The position numbers and the translations under genes are program-made. A stretch of DNA of 64,000 nt from an uncultured Paracoccaceae bacterium (GTDB lineage Bacteria; Pseudomonadota; Alphaproteobacteria; Rhodobacterales; Rhodobacteraceae): positions 1 through 64,000 of the forward strand of contig CAKZOU010000037.1 of assembly GCA_937138255.1 (NCBI GenBank), read 5' to 3'. Below the pieces are notes generated by a model that was not told the DNA's origin, did not search any database, and saw only the letters and a program-made list of their open reading frames with translations. Positions 28,262-36,946 of the stretch are shown in pieces. Position 1 is the stretch's first letter. Each line of letters begins with the position of its first letter.

Positions 28262-29356
28262 TTAGTTCGCCAGCCAAGCCTGGAACTTCGCGTCGATGTC
28301 GTCGCGATAGTCAGCCCAGAACTCGTACTGGGTCACGAAGACGTTGGTCGCGTTGGCCGGGTCGGTCGGCATATGCGGCGCCATCGGGATACCCAGATCG
28401 GCATGGTTGCCGACCAGCGGAGCCGACGAGGCACGGGCCGGGCCGTAAGAGATGTAGGCCGCCTGATCCGCCAGACGCTGGGTGTCGGTGGCAAAGTTCA
28501 GGAAGTCCATCACGCGGGCCAGACGATCCTCGGGCAGACCGGCCGGAACGATCCAGCCGTCGAAGTCGAGCATCTGCGCATCCCAGAGCATACCGATCGG
28601 CTGGTTCTGCTCGGCGATCGCTGCGAACAGACGGCCGTTGTAGGTCGAGCCCATGACGATCTCGCCGTCAGCCAGAAGCTGCGGGGTTTCGGCAGCAGCC
28701 GACCACCAGATCACGTCGTCCTTGATGGTGTCAAGCTTGGCAAGAGCGCGGTCTTGGCCTTCCGATGTGGCCAGAACGTCATAGATCTCGTCCTTCGGCA
28801 CGCCGTCACACAGAAGCGCCCATTCCACGTTGGCGAGCGGGCGCTTGTTGAGCGCGCGCTTGCCCGGGTAGGTGTCGGTGTCGAACAGAGCACAGATCGA
28901 GGTCGGCGGGGTGTCGCCAACCATGTCGAGGCGATAGCCGACGGTGGTCGAGAACACGATCTGCGGAATGAAGCAGTCCGAAACGATCGAGTCGCCGAAG
29001 TCGTCGGAGGCCGAGGTGCCATCCGGAGCAGCGGCGAGCATCGAATCGTGGTCGATCTCCATCGCGAGGCCCTCGTCGCAGAGGCGGATCGAGTCAGCGC
29101 CTTCCACGTCCACGAGATCCCAGGTGATGTTGCCGGCTTCGTTCATCGCGCGGAGCTTGGCCACGGCTTCAGCCGAGCTTTCGTCCCAGATGATGGTGAT
29201 ATCGGGGTTCGCCGCGGTGTACGGATCGGAATAGGCCTTGGTCTGGCTGGCCTGATAGGCGCCGCCCCAGCTGACGAGCGTCATGCTCTCGGCAAAGGCA
29301 GAGCCCGAAGTGATGACGAGCGCGCTCGTCGCTAGCAGGGCTTTGGTCAGATTCAT
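28262..29356 (-). CDS. Extracellular substrate-binding protein, PotD-like
   Basis: This 364-residue periplasmic binding protein has a signal peptide (residues 1-22, ending SAFA). The mature part starts ESMTLVSWGGAYQASQ, typical of PotD/PotF-like binding proteins. Four cysteines (in IRLCDEG, VSDCFIPQ, TSICALF and ALLCDGV) could form disulfide bonds. It is the second gene of the importer operon, after the ATPase. The neighbouring catabolic genes suggest a ligand such as ectoine or another diamino acid derivative rather than a simple polyamine, but this is inferred from context. Confidence 0.88.
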   Translation of the reverse strand: MNLTKALLATSALVITSGSAFAESMTLVSWGGAYQASQTKAYSDPYTAANPDITIIWDESSAEAVAKLRAMNEAGNITWDLVDVEGADSIRLCDEGLAMEIDHDSMLAAAPDGTSASDDFGDSIVSDCFIPQIVFSTTVGYRLDMVGDTPPTSICALFDTDTYPGKRALNKRPLANVEWALLCDGVPKDEIYDVLATSEGQDRALAKLDTIKDDVIWWSAAAETPQLLADGEIVMGSTYNGRLFAAIAEQNQPIGMLWDAQMLDFDGWIVPAGLPEDRLARVMDFLNFATDTQRLADQAAYISYGPARASSAPLVGNHADLGIPMAPHMPTDPANATNVFVTQYEFWADYRDDIDAKFQAWLAN

Positions 29357-29441
29357 TTCAGTCTCCCATCCCCGTGTTGTCTTGCAGGAATCTCAGGACA
29401 CGGGGGTTTCCTGAAGTTTCCGGTTTTGGCGGGCTGGTTGT

Positions 29442-30542
29442 TTATGCGTCCAGCGCGCGGCAATCCTCGGCAAGCCAGCCGATCTCGATCTGCGAGCCCG
29501 GCGTGAGCCGAACCGCATCAGGAGCGTTGCGTGTCTTGACGATGAAATCGTTGTTCCCGGCCACCTTGAGACGGAACCGGAAAATATCACCCATATAGAT
29601 GAACTCGGCCACTTCGGCCTTGAGCGTATGGGCGCCCTTCTGCAGGCGGGATTTGTTGAACTCGACCCGCTCGGGCCGGATCGACACCTTGGTGCGCTCT
29701 CCCGCCTTGGTCACGTTGACAGGGCGGGCGTCAATCTCGTCGCCGCTGTCAAGCTTGACCACGCATTTGTCGCCGTCGATCGACTTGATGACACCTTCCA
29801 AGGTGTTGTTTTCGCCGATGAACTGGGCAACGAAGCTGTTCTGCGGCTTCTCGTAAAGCTCGTCGGGCGGGGCCAGCTGCTGGATCCGGCCGTCGTTGAA
29901 CACGGCGACCCGATCCGACATGGTCAGCGCTTCGGTCTGGTCGTGGGTCACATAGACCACCGTGATGCCAAGGTCATGGGCAAGGCGGGTGATCTCAAAC
30001 TGCATATGCTCGCGAAGTTGCTTGTCGAGGGCGCCCAAGGGTTCGTCCATCAAGACAAGTTCGGGCTGGAACACAAGCGCACGGGCCAAGGCGATCCGCT
30101 GCTGCTGGCCGCCCGAAAGCTGCGCAGGGCGGCGTCCGCCAAAGGCGCCCATCTGCACCATATCAAGCGCCCGCTTGACCTTTTCATCCCGCTCCGATTT
30201 GCCCATCTTCCGCACTTCGAGCGGAAAGGCGAGGTTTTCGGCCACGGTCATATGCGGGAACAGCGCATAGTTCTGAAACACCATGCCGATCCCGCGCTTG
30301 TGCGGCGGGATGTTGTTGATCGGCTGGCCATCAAGCATGATCTCGCCATGCGTCGCGGTCTCGAAACCGGCCAGCATCATCAGGCAAGTCGTCTTGCCCG
30401 AGCCTGACGGCCCGAGCATCGTCAGAAACTCGCCCTTCGGCATCGAGAGGTTGAGGTCTTTCACGACAAGCGTTTCGCCGTCGTAGCTTTTCTGGACGTG
30501 TTGGAATTCCACGAAGGCGTTTCCGCCGGAACTTTTAGCCAC
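29442..30542 (-). CDS. ABC transporter ATP-binding protein, PotA-like
   Basis: This 366-residue ATPase of the second importer has Walker [10 protein letters not shown], signature QLSGGQQQRIALARAL, Walker [13 protein letters not shown], switch VTHDQTEA and a C-terminal TOBE domain. I chose GTG 30542 as start because a strong AG-rich ribosome site (AAGGGGGGGAC) precedes it. The 19 extra residues of the longer frame do not look like family sequence. A sigma-70-like promoter lies 65 bp upstream. It is the first gene of the ATPase, binding protein, PotB-like, PotC-like order. Confidence 0.9.
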   Translation of the reverse strand: MAKSSGGNAFVEFQHVQKSYDGETLVVKDLNLSMPKGEFLTMLGPSGSGKTTCLMMLAGFETATHGEIMLDGQPINNIPPHKRGIGMVFQNYALFPHMTVAENLAFPLEVRKMGKSERDEKVKRALDMVQMGAFGGRRPAQLSGGQQQRIALARALVFQPELVLMDEPLGALDKQLREHMQFEITRLAHDLGITVVYVTHDQTEALTMSDRVAVFNDGRIQQLAPPDELYEKPQNSFVAQFIGENNTLEGVIKSIDGDKCVVKLDSGDEIDARPVNVTKAGERTKVSIRPERVEFNKSRLQKGAHTLKAEVAEFIYMGDIFRFRLKVAGNNDFIVKTRNAPDAVRLTPGSQIEIGWLAEDCRALDA

Positions 30543-30606
30543 AGTCCCCCCCTTTTTTGTCTTGGCGCTGGTCAGGCCGGCAAGGCCTGTCGCGCGCATC
30601 GTAGGT

Positions 30607-30635
30607 ATTAAAGGTCCTCAGACCCAAGCGTGCAA
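30607..30635 (-). promoter_or_regulatory. Sigma-70-like promoter for the second importer operon
   Basis: On the minus strand TTGCAC and TTTAAT are separated by 17 bases, close to the -35/-10 consensus. The promoter ends 65 bp before the GTG start of the ATPase gene and lies in the gap after the EutA-like gene. Confidence 0.5.
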
Positions 30636-30692
30636 CCCGGTTTTTCCGGTCGTTTTCTCTTTATTTGCGACATGGCAAGTCGTTTGACCCTG

Positions 30693-31403
30693 TTAGCGCC
30701 CAAGCTCGGCGAGTTTGCTCATATGCCAGGCAAGGGCCTGATTGCTCGACAGCGCGGGCCGCCCCAAACGGGCGCCAACCTCGCCGATGGCGTCATAGGT
30801 TCTAAGGTTCGTGCAGCTCATGAAAACCCCCTCGATTCCCTTGTCCGCCCCCACCTTGCAGGCCGCCTCGACCACCGATCTGTGCGAAATCCGCACCACC
30901 CGCTCTTCCACCGCCTCGTCGAAGGTGGCCACAGCGGCGAACTCGATCCCCTCAGTGGCGAAGGCCTCGATCAGCGGGATATTCACGTCCTCGATATAGG
31001 GCGACAGAAGCGCCAGCCGCGAGATGCCCTTGTCGCGGCAGGCGGCAACGGCGGCCGTCAGCGGATTGGTCACGGCCTTGGCCCTGCAGCCCGCCTTCAC
31101 GAGCCGCTCGACCTCGGCAGCCCCGATCACCGCCGAGCCGGAGGTGCAGCCATAGCCCACTACCGCATAGTCCCGCGGCCCCGGCAGAAGGCTCGCCGCA
31201 CGGGTCAGCTCGTCGGCCATGTCTGAAAGCGTGTGCGTCGTCACCTCAAGCCCGCTCGGCACGCGGCTGACGTAGAGGGGGCTTGGATGATCCGCGAAAT
31301 AGCGGGCAAACTCCGGCTCGATGGTCTCGTCGGTCTGCAGGACGATCAGGCCCAAGGGCGGGGCGTGCGGATCGTCGGCATCAACCTCGTATGGCAAGCG
31401 CAT
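30693..31403 (-). CDS. Asp/Glu racemase-superfamily protein, EutA-like
   Basis: This 236-residue protein belongs to the Asp/Glu racemase, maleate isomerase and arylmalonate decarboxylase superfamily. The two active-site cysteines appear to be in VGYGCTSGSA and FMSCTNLRT, with the family ending SSNQALAWH. EutA of (hydroxy)ectoine utilisation operons is a member of this group. I chose ATG 31403, one base after the stop of the preceding M24 gene, which fits an operon. The exact reaction is not known from sequence. The setting next to ectoine-type genes favours EutA over a maleate isomerase. Confidence 0.72.
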   Translation of the reverse strand: MRLPYEVDADDPHAPPLGLIVLQTDETIEPEFARYFADHPSPLYVSRVPSGLEVTTHTLSDMADELTRAASLLPGPRDYAVVGYGCTSGSAVIGAAEVERLVKAGCRAKAVTNPLTAAVAACRDKGISRLALLSPYIEDVNIPLIEAFATEGIEFAAVATFDEAVEERVVRISHRSVVEAACKVGADKGIEGVFMSCTNLRTYDAIGEVGARLGRPALSSNQALAWHMSKLAELGR

Positions 31404-31404
31404 C

Positions 31405-32559
31405 TCAGATCTCCGGTATCGCGGTGGGCGCAAGCGTGGTGAGCCACTCGGCGCCCGCCTCGGTCACAAGGATATTCTCTTCGTGGACCAAAATCCGCGC
31501 GCCCACCGAAATCCCCGGCTCAAGCGTCAAAACCATCCCCGCCTCGATCGGCGTGTGGTCGGTCGGGATGAGCGAGGGCCATTCGGTGAGCGACATCCCC
31601 AAGCCATGCCCGATCCGCCCCGCATCCGTGCCGCCGCCGGCCTTCATCAGGGGCGCATTCATTGCCTCGTAGATCTCCGAGGCCAGCGCCCCCGGCTTCG
31701 CCGCCGCGAAACCGGCCTCGGCGGAGGCGATCAGCGCCGCATGGGCCGCCTTGACCGCATCGCTCGCTGGGCCAATCGACCAGTTCCGGTCGAAATCGCA
31801 GAAATACCCATCCCAGACGAGGCCGGTATCGAGCATCAGGACATCGCCCCGCCGCAAAGGCACTGGCCGCGCGGGGCTTATCACATCGCCATAGCCGCCC
31901 TGATCCGCGCCACCGGCGACATAAGGAACCCAATCGGCCCCTTCCTCGAGGCAGAGCATCTGGAAGCGGCGAAAGATCTCGTCGAGCGGGGCGCCCTCGC
32001 GGGCAATCTCCGGCACCCGCGCATAGGCCCGCCCGCCAATCGCGCAGGCGTGGCGGATCTTTTCGACCTCGGCAGGCGATTTCACCATCCGAAGCGCCCG
32101 CAGGATGCCGTGATCCGACCCCAGCCGCCGTTTGCCGATCGCTTGCCCCAGCCGCGCATAATCGGCCAGCGGCATCCGCAGATGCGTCTCGTGCCCGTCC
32201 GGCAGGCCGATAATCCCGCCGTCGCCCACGATCTCGCGGATCGTCTCGGCCAGAAGGCTCACCCCGTCGTCCTCAAGATCGGGCGCCCGCCATGTGCGGA
32301 TATCGCGGATCCAGGTCTGCCCCATCAGCTCGGCCCCGATCGAAGGGATCACGGCAATCGGCGCGCCCGAAGCGGGGATCAGAAGAAACCACGGCCGCGT
32401 CGGGCTTTCCCAGAACCGCGTGAGATAGCCCGTGAAATAGCGCACCTCGGGCTCGGTGGTCAGAAGCAGCGCCCCGATCCCCGCCTTGGCCATCCGCGCC
32501 TGCGCCCGCGCGACGCGGCCCTCGTATTCGCTGCGATCAAAACCGCGCTTCAGCGTCAT
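31405..32559 (-). CDS. M24-family metallopeptidase (Xaa-Pro peptidase-like)
   Basis: This 384-residue pita-bread-fold hydrolase has an N-terminal creatinase-like domain (about 1-150) and a C-terminal catalytic domain. The five metal ligands appear intact: Asp in MLDTGLVWDGYFCDFDR (two), His in GRIGHGLGMS, Glu in TLEPGIS and Glu in HEENILV. It should therefore be a true metal-dependent peptidase or amidase, unlike the DoeA-like paralogue at 35760. It overlaps the upstream PLP-lyase gene by 4 bp. It may hydrolyse an amide or cyclic amidine in the same pathway; the substrate is unknown. Confidence 0.82.
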   Translation of the reverse strand: MTLKRGFDRSEYEGRVARAQARMAKAGIGALLLTTEPEVRYFTGYLTRFWESPTRPWFLLIPASGAPIAVIPSIGAELMGQTWIRDIRTWRAPDLEDDGVSLLAETIREIVGDGGIIGLPDGHETHLRMPLADYARLGQAIGKRRLGSDHGILRALRMVKSPAEVEKIRHACAIGGRAYARVPEIAREGAPLDEIFRRFQMLCLEEGADWVPYVAGGADQGGYGDVISPARPVPLRRGDVLMLDTGLVWDGYFCDFDRNWSIGPASDAVKAAHAALIASAEAGFAAAKPGALASEIYEAMNAPLMKAGGGTDAGRIGHGLGMSLTEWPSLIPTDHTPIEAGMVLTLEPGISVGARILVHEENILVTEAGAEWLTTLAPTAIPEI

Positions 32560-33632
32560 TCCGGCATCTCCGACAAGAAGGTGAGAACCCGCGCTTCAGG
32601 CCCGAGGCCCACGGCCGCCCGCGCCTGCGCGTCAAGCACCGCCGCCACCCCCGCGCCGCCCGAAGCGGTCGTCGCAAAGCCCGCGTCCCTCAGCGCCCCA
32701 AGCTGCGCCTCCACCTGCGCGTCCGACAGCGTCAGGAACAGGTCGGCATCCCGCGCGAGGCCGTTCAAGGCAATGAGCGACGGTTCCTTGCAATCGAGCC
32801 GCCCCATGATGCTGTCGGGGCCAGCGGCCACCACCGAATGCCCCGCCTCGATCGAGGCCTGCAGTGCTGCCGCCGCCTCGGGCTCGACGACGATAATCTT
32901 GGGCGCCTTGCCCCAGACCGTGCGGGCATAGGCCGCGACCGCGCCTGCCAACCCGCCAACGCCCGCTTGCAGGAAAATATGCGTGGGCACGCCGGGGAAA
33001 CGCTTCACCGCCTCGGCGGCCATCTGCAGATAGCCTTCCATGAGGATATGCGGCAGCTCGGTATAGCCCGCCCACGAGCTGTCGGAGAGGAGCGTCATCC
33101 CCTCACCCGCCGCCGCCTTCTGCGCCGCAACCATCGAGGCGGCATAATCCACCCCCTCGCGCCGCACCTCGGCGCCCTTGGCGGCAAGCCTCACAGCGAA
33201 AACCTCAGGCACCGTCTCGGCGATATATACGATGGATTTCGCCCCGAAAAGCCGCGCCCCTGCCGCGACAGACATCCCGTGGTTGCCCGCCGAGGCGGTC
33301 ACGTAGGTCTCGCCTTTCAGGGTCGCGCGGCCCGGTTTGGCCGCTTTGTCGGCCGCATGGCGGGCGATCACATAGGCCGCCCCCAGCGCCTTGAAGCTGC
33401 CAAGCCCCATCCGCCCGCGCTCGTCCTTGATCCAGAGGCCGGATATTCCCGCCGCCTCCGCCAGATCAGGCGCGGCGCAAAGCGGGGTTTCCATATGCAC
33501 TGGGCACTGGCCGAGCAAATCCGCCACCCGCTGTGCCGCGACCGAAGGGTAGGGCGCCTCGGGGTGAAGCGGCTCCGATCCGCCGCGGAAAGGGTTGGTG
33601 ACGATTTTCAATTCAGGTTCCCCAGTCTCCAC
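32556..33632 (-). CDS. PLP-dependent lyase, diaminopropionate ammonia-lyase-like
   Basis: This 358-residue fold-type II PLP enzyme has the PLP lysine in GLGSFKALGAAY. The glycine and asparagine phosphate loop is TASAGNHGMSVA. The segment SDSSWAGYTELPHILMEGY and the opening NPFRGG are features of diaminopropionate ammonia-lyases. It could also act on another diamino acid, such as diaminobutyrate, or be a divergent EutB, the dehydratase of hydroxyectoine operons. The listed start is GTG 33632. An in-frame TTG at 33611 with GGGGA upstream is an alternative. It is the first gene of the minus-strand catabolic unit. Confidence 0.75.
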   Translation of the reverse strand: METGEPELKIVTNPFRGGSEPLHPEAPYPSVAAQRVADLLGQCPVHMETPLCAAPDLAEAAGISGLWIKDERGRMGLGSFKALGAAYVIARHAADKAAKPGRATLKGETYVTASAGNHGMSVAAGARLFGAKSIVYIAETVPEVFAVRLAAKGAEVRREGVDYAASMVAAQKAAAGEGMTLLSDSSWAGYTELPHILMEGYLQMAAEAVKRFPGVPTHIFLQAGVGGLAGAVAAYARTVWGKAPKIIVVEPEAAAALQASIEAGHSVVAAGPDSIMGRLDCKEPSLIALNGLARDADLFLTLSDAQVEAQLGALRDAGFATTASGGAGVAAVLDAQARAAVGLGPEARVLTFLSEMPE

Positions 33633-33776
33633 TCCAATTCATCCCAATAGGCTGGCAGGCCCGCGAGCGGCATCTCATCACCTTGGCACGGAAATTTGGC
33701 TTTGTTTTCTCTTAGTTTGGGCTGAATATGAGAATAACTTGCACGAAACCCCCAAATGTTGATCGGAAAACTCGCA

Positions 33777-34238
33777 ATGACCCCTCTCGACAAGGCCGAT
33801 ATGATTATCCTGCGCCAGATGCAGGAGGACTGCCGCATCGGCCTTGAGAGGCTGGCCGAGCTTTGCGCCCTCTCGGTCCCGTCCGTCCAGCGGCGGGTGA
33901 AGAAGCTGCGCGACGCGCAGTTGATCGAGAAAGAAATCGCCGTGCTCAATCCGGCGGGCTTTGACACCAAGATGACCTTCGTCGTGCTGGTCGAGCTTGA
34001 GCGCGAGTCGTTGGTCCAGCTCGACGCCTTCCGCAAGCGCGTGCGCGGCGAGCCACAGGTGCAGCAATGCTACTATGTGACGGGCGAGGCCGATTTCATC
34101 CTGATCTGCACCGCCCGGGATATGCAGGATTTCGAGGCCCTGACACACCGGCTGTTCTTCGAGGATTCCAATGTCCGGAGGTTCCGGACATCGGTCTCGA
34201 TGGAGCGGACGAAAGTCAGCCTGAGCCTGCCGATCTAG
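33777..34238 (+). CDS. Lrp/AsnC-family regulator (DoeX-like)
   Basis: This 153-residue feast/famine regulator has an N-terminal helix-turn-helix (about 1-50, CALSVPSVQRRVKKLRDAQL) and a C-terminal ligand-binding AsnC domain (about 65-145). AsnC-type regulators (DoeX, AsnC) sit in ectoine degradation loci and respond to pathway intermediates such as diaminobutyrate. It lies divergent from the minus-strand lyase operon, with inverted TTTGGG/CCCAAA elements in the gap, and its end overlaps the aminotransferase by 4 bp. An upstream ATG at 33756 is possible, but the usual family N terminus fits 33777. Confidence 0.82.
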   Translation: MTPLDKADMIILRQMQEDCRIGLERLAELCALSVPSVQRRVKKLRDAQLIEKEIAVLNPAGFDTKMTFVVLVELERESLVQLDAFRKRVRGEPQVQQCYYVTGEADFILICTARDMQDFEALTHRLFFEDSNVRRFRTSVSMERTKVSLSLPI

Positions 34239-35605
34239 CCCAAGACCGCCTTGACCGCGGCCGCGGTTGCGCCGACCACCTGATCGGCCTCCGCCCGCGT
34301 CAGGCAGAACGGCGGGGCGAAGCCGAGGATATCGCCCTGCGGCATGGCCCGCGCGATGACGCCGCTCTCGAGCATTTGCGCCGCAAGCCTCCCGCCGACC
34401 TTGCCCGCAGGCTCATAGAACCGGCCCGCCGCCTTGTCCTCCATGAACTCGACCGCGCAAAGCATCCCCTCGCCGCGCACCTCGCCCACCTGCGGATGAT
34501 CCGCCAAGGCGTCGGCCATCGCCGCACGGAAATAGGCGCCGGTCTCGCGCACATTGGCCAAGAGGTTCAGATCGTCGATCAGCCTCAGGTTCGCGACCCC
34601 CGCCGCCGCCCCGATGGGGTGCGCCGAATAGGTCCAGCCGTGGCCGATGGGGCCGTTCTCGTCGGTGCCTTGCTCCAGAACCTTCCAGACCTTGCCCGAA
34701 ATGATCGACCCCGAGAGCGGCGCATAGGCCGAGGTCAGGCCCTTGGCGATGGTGATGATATCGGGCCGCATCCCGTAATGATCGGAGCCAAACATCGAAC
34801 CCGTCCGGCCAAAGCCCGTCACCACCTCGTCGGCCACCAGAAGAATGTCATGCTTGTCGAGAACCTTCTGGATCGCCGGCCAATAGCCCGCCGGCGGCGG
34901 CACGATCCCGCCCGTGCCCATCACCGGCTCGCCGATGAAGGCCGCGATGGTGTCGGCCCCTTCGCGGGCAATGAGCGCTTCAAGCTCGGCCACGAGATGC
35001 GCGACATAGGCCTCTTCGCTCATGCCCCGATCGGCGCGGCGCAGATAGTAGGCGGCCTCGGTATGGACGACCTGCGGCAAGGGCAGATCGAATTTCTTGT
35101 GGAACAGCTCAAGGCCGGTGAGCGATCCGGTCACAAGCCCCGAGCCGTGATAGCCCCGCCAGCGCGAGATGATCTTCTTCTTCTCGGGCCGCCCGAGGAT
35201 GTTGTTGTAATACCAGATGAGCTTGACGTTGGTCTCGTTCGCATCCGACCCGCCCAGCCCGAAATAGACCTTCGACATATGATCCGGCGCGCGGTCGAGA
35301 ACCATCTTGGCCAGCGTGATCGACGCCTCCGACCCATGCCCCGCATAGGCGTGATAATAGGCAAGCTCCCGCGCCTGCTCGGCGATCGCCTCGGCGATCT
35401 CTTGGCGGCCATAGCCCACGTTGACGCAGTAAAGCCCCGCGAAAGCATCGAGCAGCTTGCGCCCGTCGCGATCCTCGATGAACACACCCGAAGCAGTGCG
35501 GATCACCCGCTGCGGCAGGTTCCCTCGGGCAAACTCGGCCAGATGCGTCGAAGGGTGAAAGAAATTCTCCCGATCCCATTTTTCCAGTTGGTCGTTGTGG
35601 AGCAT
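34235..35605 (-). CDS. Class III PLP aminotransferase (DoeD- or SpuC-like)
   Basis: This 456-residue fold-type I aminotransferase has the PLP lysine in ITIAKGLTSAYAPLSG and the aspartate in LLVADEVVTGFGRTG. It is full length and starts LHNDQLEKWDRENFFHPSTH, a form shared by omega-amino acid and polyamine-pyruvate aminotransferases. In this setting it could convert diaminobutyrate to aspartate semialdehyde, as DoeD does. A putrescine or other diamine substrate is equally possible on sequence alone. It is transcribed divergently from the DoeA-like gene. Confidence 0.82.
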   Translation of the reverse strand: MLHNDQLEKWDRENFFHPSTHLAEFARGNLPQRVIRTASGVFIEDRDGRKLLDAFAGLYCVNVGYGRQEIAEAIAEQARELAYYHAYAGHGSEASITLAKMVLDRAPDHMSKVYFGLGGSDANETNVKLIWYYNNILGRPEKKKIISRWRGYHGSGLVTGSLTGLELFHKKFDLPLPQVVHTEAAYYLRRADRGMSEEAYVAHLVAELEALIAREGADTIAAFIGEPVMGTGGIVPPPAGYWPAIQKVLDKHDILLVADEVVTGFGRTGSMFGSDHYGMRPDIITIAKGLTSAYAPLSGSIISGKVWKVLEQGTDENGPIGHGWTYSAHPIGAAAGVANLRLIDDLNLLANVRETGAYFRAAMADALADHPQVGEVRGEGMLCAVEFMEDKAAGRFYEPAGKVGGRLAAQMLESGVIARAMPQGDILGFAPPFCLTRAEADQVVGATAAAVKAVLG

Positions 35606-35656
35606 CTCGTCTTCCTTCTGTCATTCCCGCCGCTTGCGGATCGGCAAATGTCGCCC

Positions 35657-35670
35657 GTTTGCAGACAAAC
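35657..35670. promoter_or_regulatory. Candidate operator in the aminotransferase-doeA divergent region
   Basis: GTTTG-CAGA-CAAAC is a perfect 5-bp inverted repeat between divergent starts at 35605 and 35760. GCCCAAAC at 35691-35698 is the complement of GTTTGGGC at 33715-33722, upstream of the AsnC-type gene, suggesting a shared regulator. Confidence 0.45.
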
Positions 35671-35759
35671 CGCGGATCGGTGTTAAGTTGGCCCAAACAC
35701 AAAGCAAAGCTGCCCCCAGGTCAACCATATGGAGCGGCGCGCCTATAGGGGAAACCGAC

Positions 35760-36944
35760 ATGTCAGCCGCCAATCCCGCGTTTACCACCCGCGAATACGA
35801 CCGCCGCATCGCAAAAGCCCGCGCGGCGATGGCCAAGGCGGGGGTCGATGTGATGTTCGTCGAAGACCCCTCCAACATGGCCTGGCTCACCGGCTATGAC
35901 GGCTGGTCCTTCTACGTCCACCAAGGCGTGATCCTCGGGATGGAGGGCGAGCCCGTCTGGTGGGGCCGCAACATGGACGCCAACGGAGCACGCCGCACCG
36001 CGTGGCTTTCCGAGGCCAGCCTGCGCCCCTATGGCGATCAATATGTGCAATCGACCGTCCGCCACCCGATGCAGCACCTCGCCGCGCTTCTGAAAGAGCT
36101 CGGCTACGAGAAGGCCCGTATCGGCGTCGAGATGGAGAACTACTATTTCTCCGCCAAGGCCTATACGACCCTTCTGGCGGAACTCCCCAATGCCGATATC
36201 ATCGACGCAACCGCCTTGGTGAACTGGCAGCGGGCGGTGAAATCCGACGAGGAGATTGCCTTCATGCGCCGCGCCGCGCGGATTGCGGAAAAGATGATCG
36301 ACGGGGCGATCGACCGCGCCGAGCCGGGGCTGAAGAAGAACGAACTGGTCGCCTCGATCTATGCCGATGCCCTGACCGGCGCTGATGGCCACTGGGGCGA
36401 TTATCCCGCCATCGTGCCCATGTGCCCCTCGGGTGCCGATGCCTCCGCCCCGCACCTGACGTGGGACGGCGAGACCCTCAAGCGCGGCGAATGCACCTTC
36501 TTCGAGCTGGCCGGCGTCTACCGCCGCTATCACACGCCGTTCTGCCGCACGATTTTCCTCGGAACGCCGCCTGACGACATGATCCGCGCCGAGGCGGCGC
36601 TCGTCGAAGGCCTCGAGGCGGGCCTCGACGCTGCCCGCGCCGGCAATCGCGCCTGCGATATCGCCAATGCGCTGGGCGGGGTTCTGGAACGCGCGGGCAT
36701 CCAGCGCGGCGCCCGCTGCGGCTATCCCATCGGCCTCAGCTACCCGCCCGACTGGGGCGAGCGCACCATCTCGCTTCGCTCCGAGGACGAGACCGTTCTG
36801 GAACCGGGCATGGCCTTTCACTTCATGCCCGGCATCTGGCAGCCCACATGGGGCCTCGAAATCACCGAGCCGATCCTCATTCGCGAGAGCGGCCCCGCCG
36901 AACCCTTCTGCCACCGCCCCCGCAAGCTCTTCGTGAAGGACTGA
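35760..36944 (+). CDS. doeA: Ectoine hydrolase, DoeA-type
   Basis: This 394-residue M24/creatinase-fold protein closely resembles DoeA/EutD, which opens the ectoine ring to N-acetyl-diaminobutyrate. Family stretches are DYPAIVPMCPSGADASAPHL, CTFFELAGVYRRYHTPFCRT and LEPGMAFHFMPG. The usual M24 aspartate and histidine ligands are replaced (FELAGVY, GYPIGLSYPP), as expected for a metal-independent member. The start at 35760 has AGGGGAA about 7 bases upstream. The next gene begins 2 bp after its stop. Assignment to ectoine itself is from family resemblance. Confidence 0.82.
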   Translation: MSAANPAFTTREYDRRIAKARAAMAKAGVDVMFVEDPSNMAWLTGYDGWSFYVHQGVILGMEGEPVWWGRNMDANGARRTAWLSEASLRPYGDQYVQSTVRHPMQHLAALLKELGYEKARIGVEMENYYFSAKAYTTLLAELPNADIIDATALVNWQRAVKSDEEIAFMRRAARIAEKMIDGAIDRAEPGLKKNELVASIYADALTGADGHWGDYPAIVPMCPSGADASAPHLTWDGETLKRGECTFFELAGVYRRYHTPFCRTIFLGTPPDDMIRAEAALVEGLEAGLDAARAGNRACDIANALGGVLERAGIQRGARCGYPIGLSYPPDWGERTISLRSEDETVLEPGMAFHFMPGIWQPTWGLEITEPILIRESGPAEPFCHRPRKLFVKD

Positions 36945-36946
36945 GG

